Shown here: positions 61,192 through 64,000 of the stretch, one piece after another
Position numbering within the stretch: position 1 is the first letter of the stretch
Layout of the letters: the number at the start of each line of letters is the position of its first letter
Source of the DNA: a bacterium
GTDB lineage: Bacteria; Verrucomicrobiota; Kiritimatiellia; CAIKKV01; CAITUY01
Direction of reading: 5' to 3'
Assembly (NCBI GenBank): GCA_037143175.1
Contig: JBAWZF010000002.1
Span: 1-64,000, forward strand
Length of the DNA: 64,000 bases
Position numbers and translations under genes: made by a program
Notes under the pieces: generated by a model
Databases searched by the model: none
The model's input: the letters and a program-made list of their open reading frames with translations, nothing else
Told to the model about the DNA's origin: nothing

Positions 61192-62481
61192 TTACTTAAA
61201 CCCTTTATTCGACGCGCCTCCAACGGAAGCCTCTCCCTCCGCCGCCTCATAAGACCGCAGGATATCGCCGCGGGTATACCGCTGAAAAAGCACCTTGCTG
61301 CTGGCGGGATAGTAAGGGAGAACATCCGAGTATCCAGGCACTACAATCTCAACAACCGGGAAATTGATCTTGGGATCCGTGAAATCAATCACAAAACAAT
61401 CCTTCCCCAGTTTTGCAAAGATGGTTTTAGCCTTCTCAATGTCCTGCATGCAGTCGTCAAACTCCTCCCCCTTCTCAAAAGGCACGACGTCACCCTCTTT
61501 CAAGAATTCAGCAGTAACATGGGGCACAAACCCGAACATAAACGCAGAAAGGTAATTATCCCCCCCATCCGCGATACATTTGAGGGCGCGCAAGTCATAT
61601 TTCAAGACCCGCTCCTGATCCTCCTTAGCCCCTGTGATAAACTCATTGATCATACGGCCCTGGGTATATTCAGTGAACACACGGATCAACGCATCTTCCA
61701 AGTTAAATCCAGCCCCCACCTTGAAGAAATGATGGAACTGATAATTTACCGGGATATTCGGATCCCAGAAATAGGCACCAATACAAGGCATCTCCCCACC
61801 AAACGACAAATCTTTGAGATAGATCTCAATCCCTTTACCCTTTAAAAACGCAATCTGGTCCCGGATCACAGGATGCCCGATGGTCTCCATGTCAATTGTC
61901 GGCATGATGAGTTTTTGCTTGAGCACTGTGATATGAACCCGGCGCTCAAAAATCTCATTGGTCGCATGAACAATCGCCTCTTCTCTCCGGTTGCCCGCGG
62001 CCATACCGTTGGGCCCGCCAATCCGCCTCAGGAATTCAATTGGAAGTTTGACCGTTTTCCCCGTCATCAACGAATAACCGTCCACCCAATGCATGGCAGT
62101 ATCAGTGCGCTTGATCTTCTCAACCACTTCCTTTGAAACGGCAATATGCGCAATAAACTCTTCTATCCCCACCGCGTTCGGAATGGTTTTCTGATGTCCC
62201 ACCATATAGCCCGGAAGCTCACCTGTTTCCTTAGCGGCAACCCACTCCGCACACTCCGCCAGGGCGCCAGCTTTCGCCTGCAAAGCCGTGATCCCCTTGC
62301 CCATGGAGCGAAATTCAAGCTCATCGATGTACAGAGCGGACCAGTAAAGACGATCCGATACCTTGGTCTCAAAAAGCCGATATTCGTGCATCCCCCAGAT
62401 GGCTGCTTCCAGCCTTTTCACGGTATCTTCAATCGGCACACAACGTCCAAACGCAATCTTTTTACAGCTTTCCAATTTCAT
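61192..62481 (-). CDS. YcaO-domain protein
   Basis: SMGKGITALQAKAGALAECA followed by EWVAA, and GMAAGNRREEAIVHATNEIFER with AGFNLEDALIRVFTEYTQGR, form the ATP-binding glutamate-rich core of YcaO enzymes. Known members use ATP to cyclise or thioamidate backbone amides; RimO-linked and unknown members also exist. Length (429) suits a single YcaO domain with short additions. No cyclodehydratase C/Ocin-ThiF partner or TfuA protein is in the window. The next gene in the same direction encodes the tetracysteine protein. Confidence 0.88.
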   Translation of the reverse strand: MKLESCKKIAFGRCVPIEDTVKRLEAAIWGMHEYRLFETKVSDRLYWSALYIDELEFRSMGKGITALQAKAGALAECAEWVAAKETGELPGYMVGHQKTIPNAVGIEEFIAHIAVSKEVVEKIKRTDTAMHWVDGYSLMTGKTVKLPIEFLRRIGGPNGMAAGNRREEAIVHATNEIFERRVHITVLKQKLIMPTIDMETIGHPVIRDQIAFLKGKGIEIYLKDLSFGGEMPCIGAYFWDPNIPVNYQFHHFFKVGAGFNLEDALIRVFTEYTQGRMINEFITGAKEDQERVLKYDLRALKCIADGGDNYLSAFMFGFVPHVTAEFLKEGDVVPFEKGEEFDDCMQDIEKAKTIFAKLGKDCFVIDFTDPKINFPVVEIVVPGYSDVLPYYPASSKVLFQRYTRGDILRSYEAAEGEASVGGASNKGFK

Positions 62482-62738
62482 ATTACGGTGTCATCCCCTA
62501 ACCGGAAACAAAACAAAGAGTTTGAACAGAAGATCACGAAGATCACAAAGAGGATTTGTATTACCCGCCTGCGGCGGAAAAACCTTAACCCCTGCCCGCA
62601 ATGCTACGCCCACCCGCAGCACTACGCGCAGCGTTGTGGGCGGGCATAGCGTTGCAGGCGGGCTTCGCGGTCTTAGTGTGCTTCTGTTCAAATTAAATTC
62701 TCCTCCGAATCCTAACCAAACCTCGCTTGATTAAACTC
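62482..62738. repeat. Intergenic repeat block (TTTGAACAGAAG ends, CCTGCCCGCAA core)
   Basis: TTTGAACAGAAGATCACGAA at about 62519 and the inverted GCTTCTGTTCAAA at about 62682-62694 bound a block whose centre (62591-62663) is the GC-rich palindromic repeat seen at 95-168. The same end motif bounds a block inside the YdcF-like gene (967-1073). No gene is present. Confidence 0.7.
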
Positions 62739-64000
62739 CTATGGCGTAAGGAAATCATCGATTTCACACCCTGCCCTCATCCCCTCTTCAATACACTGGA
62801 CCACAGCGGCACCACCATTGATAAGGCCTCCGCCGGCGTAGACGCCGGATAGTCCGCACGAAAGCGATGCACCCCCCCGGGTTTTTACCAATCCCTTCTC
62901 GCTGAATTGGCATCCCTCGAGCGCCTCAACAAGGGATTTTTCGATGCCAAGCCCCATGGCCTCAATGACCATTCCCGTCTCCATCAAATATTCAGTGCCC
63001 GGCACCTTGTCTGGCCCAACCACCTGATTCATGCGGACATAGAGCCCGGAGACTTTGCCACCAGCCTCCAAAGCATAGCCCATCGGGCGGGTCTGGGTCA
63101 TGAAATTTACACCTTCCGTCCGGAACCAGGAATCCGGCATATGCCAATGCATTTCTGAAAGCGCTCCAGCATAAACAATCGTCAATTCGCGGGCTCCTAA
63201 CTCGCGAGCCACCATCGCGCAATCCATGGCACAATCACCGCCCGCCAATAGAATCACTTTCGAGGGCACCTTCTCTATTTCGCCTGCGCGCGCTTTTTGC
63301 AGAAAGGTCACCCCATCCAAGACGCCCTCCGGGCGGCCCAGCGATCGTTCACCCCAAACCCCTGCCGCTAAAAACACGGCGTCGTGGTCGCGCCGCAATT
63401 CTTCAAGCGCAAGCTCCTTCCCCAATTCACACCCAAATTTCAGTGTCAATCGAGCCTCTCTGAGTGCGGGTTGCAAAATGGCCTCAACCTCAGCTGCAGC
63501 CCCGGTGAACCGACTTGAACGAATGAGCCGCTCGGGCGTTCCGCCCAATCGGGAGCCCCGCTCAAACACCACAACCTGATGGCCCCGCTCCAGCAAAATT
63601 ACCGCACAAGCGATACCAGCAGGCCCGCCCCCCACGATAGCAATGCGCTTCCCGGTATCTGCCTGAGGCACGCGAACCCCCGTGAGTCCATTATGGCGGG
63701 CATCCCAACAGACCGCATACTGAATATCGTGAATAGGAATCGGATTCCCCGCCAGGGTATTGGTCACGCAGGGTCCCTCGCACAGCCTGCCAACCGGGCA
63801 CAAATGGGAACACATCTCCGGCAGCACATTGGTCTTGCGAATGATTTCATAGGCCTTCCCGATATCGTCATCCGCGAAAGCCTTGAGAAAGGCCGGGACG
63901 TCAATCCGCGTCGGACACCCGGCCCGACAGGGGGCGGGCTCACAGGCAAGGCACCGACGTGCTTCATCCCTCAAATTATCCAAGGCAAAATGCCGGCGAC
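62739..64000 (-). CDS. GltD/PreT-like FAD-dependent pyridine nucleotide oxidoreductase (5-prime end outside window)
   Basis: EARRCLACEPAPCRAGCPTR and CSHLCPVGRLCEGPC are the N-terminal Fe-S cysteine motifs of the GltD-type domain. GKRIAIVGGGPAGIACAVIL is the FAD-binding loop and VILLAGGDCAMDCAMVAREL the NAD(P) site. The end GVYAGGGLINGGAAVVQCIE closes the FAD site. It resembles the NADPH-oxidising subunit of glutamate synthase or PreT of dihydropyrimidine dehydrogenase. The frame stays open to the window edge (RRHFALDN before EARRC), so the true start is probably outside. Confidence 0.85.
   Translation of the reverse strand, partial: RRHFALDNLRDEARRCLACEPAPCRAGCPTRIDVPAFLKAFADDDIGKAYEIIRKTNVLPEMCSHLCPVGRLCEGPCVTNTLAGNPIPIHDIQYAVCWDARHNGLTGVRVPQADTGKRIAIVGGGPAGIACAVILLERGHQVVVFERGSRLGGTPERLIRSSRFTGAAAEVEAILQPALREARLTLKFGCELGKELALEELRRDHDAVFLAAGVWGERSLGRPEGVLDGVTFLQKARAGEIEKVPSKVILLAGGDCAMDCAMVARELGARELTIVYAGALSEMHWHMPDSWFRTEGVNFMTQTRPMGYALEAGGKVSGLYVRMNQVVGPDKVPGTEYLMETGMVIEAMGLGIEKSLVEALEGCQFSEKGLVKTRGGASLSCGLSGVYAGGGLINGGAAVVQCIEEGMRAGCEIDDFLTP

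Overview
The window looks like a chromosomal segment of a Gram-negative bacterium, probably from the PVC superphylum (Kiritimatiellota, Lentisphaerota or Verrucomicrobiota). The evidence for the outer membrane is an ABC-2 polysaccharide exporter (Wzm/Wzt), heptose-type genes and an outer-membrane beta-barrel. The taxon is an inference from gene style and from the unusual density of short palindromic repeats; no rRNA or other marker gene is present. I saw no tRNA, rRNA or CRISPR array.

Positions 1-1338 hold repeat-rich DNA and a YdcF/DUF218-like gene on the plus strand. From about 44.0 kb down to 1.4 kb almost everything is on the minus strand. This is one very large surface-polysaccharide locus: about 17 glycosyltransferases (GT2, GT4, GT8-like, GT9, HlpA-like, one GT2-GT4 fusion), three GT-C-like or polytopic membrane proteins (one broken by an amber codon), a polysaccharide deacetylase, a WbsX/GH99-like protein, a UDP-L-FucNAc-type precursor set (CapE-like dehydratase, RmlD-like reductase, WecB-like epimerase), an RfaE2 adenylyltransferase, five SAM methyltransferases, a radical SAM protein with a small cysteine-containing partner, the exporter Wzm/Wzt, and an O-antigen ligase/polymerase-like protein. 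An IS1380 element sits between wzt and a methyltransferase. A truncated wzt copy and toxin-antitoxin genes lie beside wzm. Sugars are activated in the cytoplasm, assembled by the glycosyltransferases, decorated by methyl transfer and exported by Wzm/Wzt, whose C-terminal domain probably reads the chain end.

Positions 44.2-48.1 kb form an accessory strip: two S23-type four-helix-bundle genes, an ORF6N protein, a GbsR/MarR regulator and an MNT/HEPN pair, embedded in degenerate repeats. An omptin-like outer-membrane protein follows at 48.2 kb.

Positions 49.4-56.0 kb are a sulfur block: SufS, a PaaK-like adenylating enzyme, CysK and two tandem cystathionine synthase/lyase paralogues, separated by hairpin repeats. 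Next come a TrhA/hemolysin III protein and a KaiC-like/PEP-pyruvate-binding fusion, then a divergent Fe-S-type Rrf2 regulator with an exported MsrB. A YcaO protein is followed directly by a small exported proline-rich protein with four consecutive cysteines. A GltD/PreT-like oxidoreductase runs off the right edge.

The most striking general feature is that several families of short palindromic repeats occur both between genes and inside reading frames. They add in-frame segments to a glycosyltransferase, a YdcF-like protein and a GbsR regulator. They also supply the ends of a GxxExxY gene and a four-helix-bundle gene, and the stop codon of a GT2 gene. This resembles the in-frame palindromic elements of Rickettsia. 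The best candidate for an undescribed small system is the YcaO/tetracysteine-protein pair.
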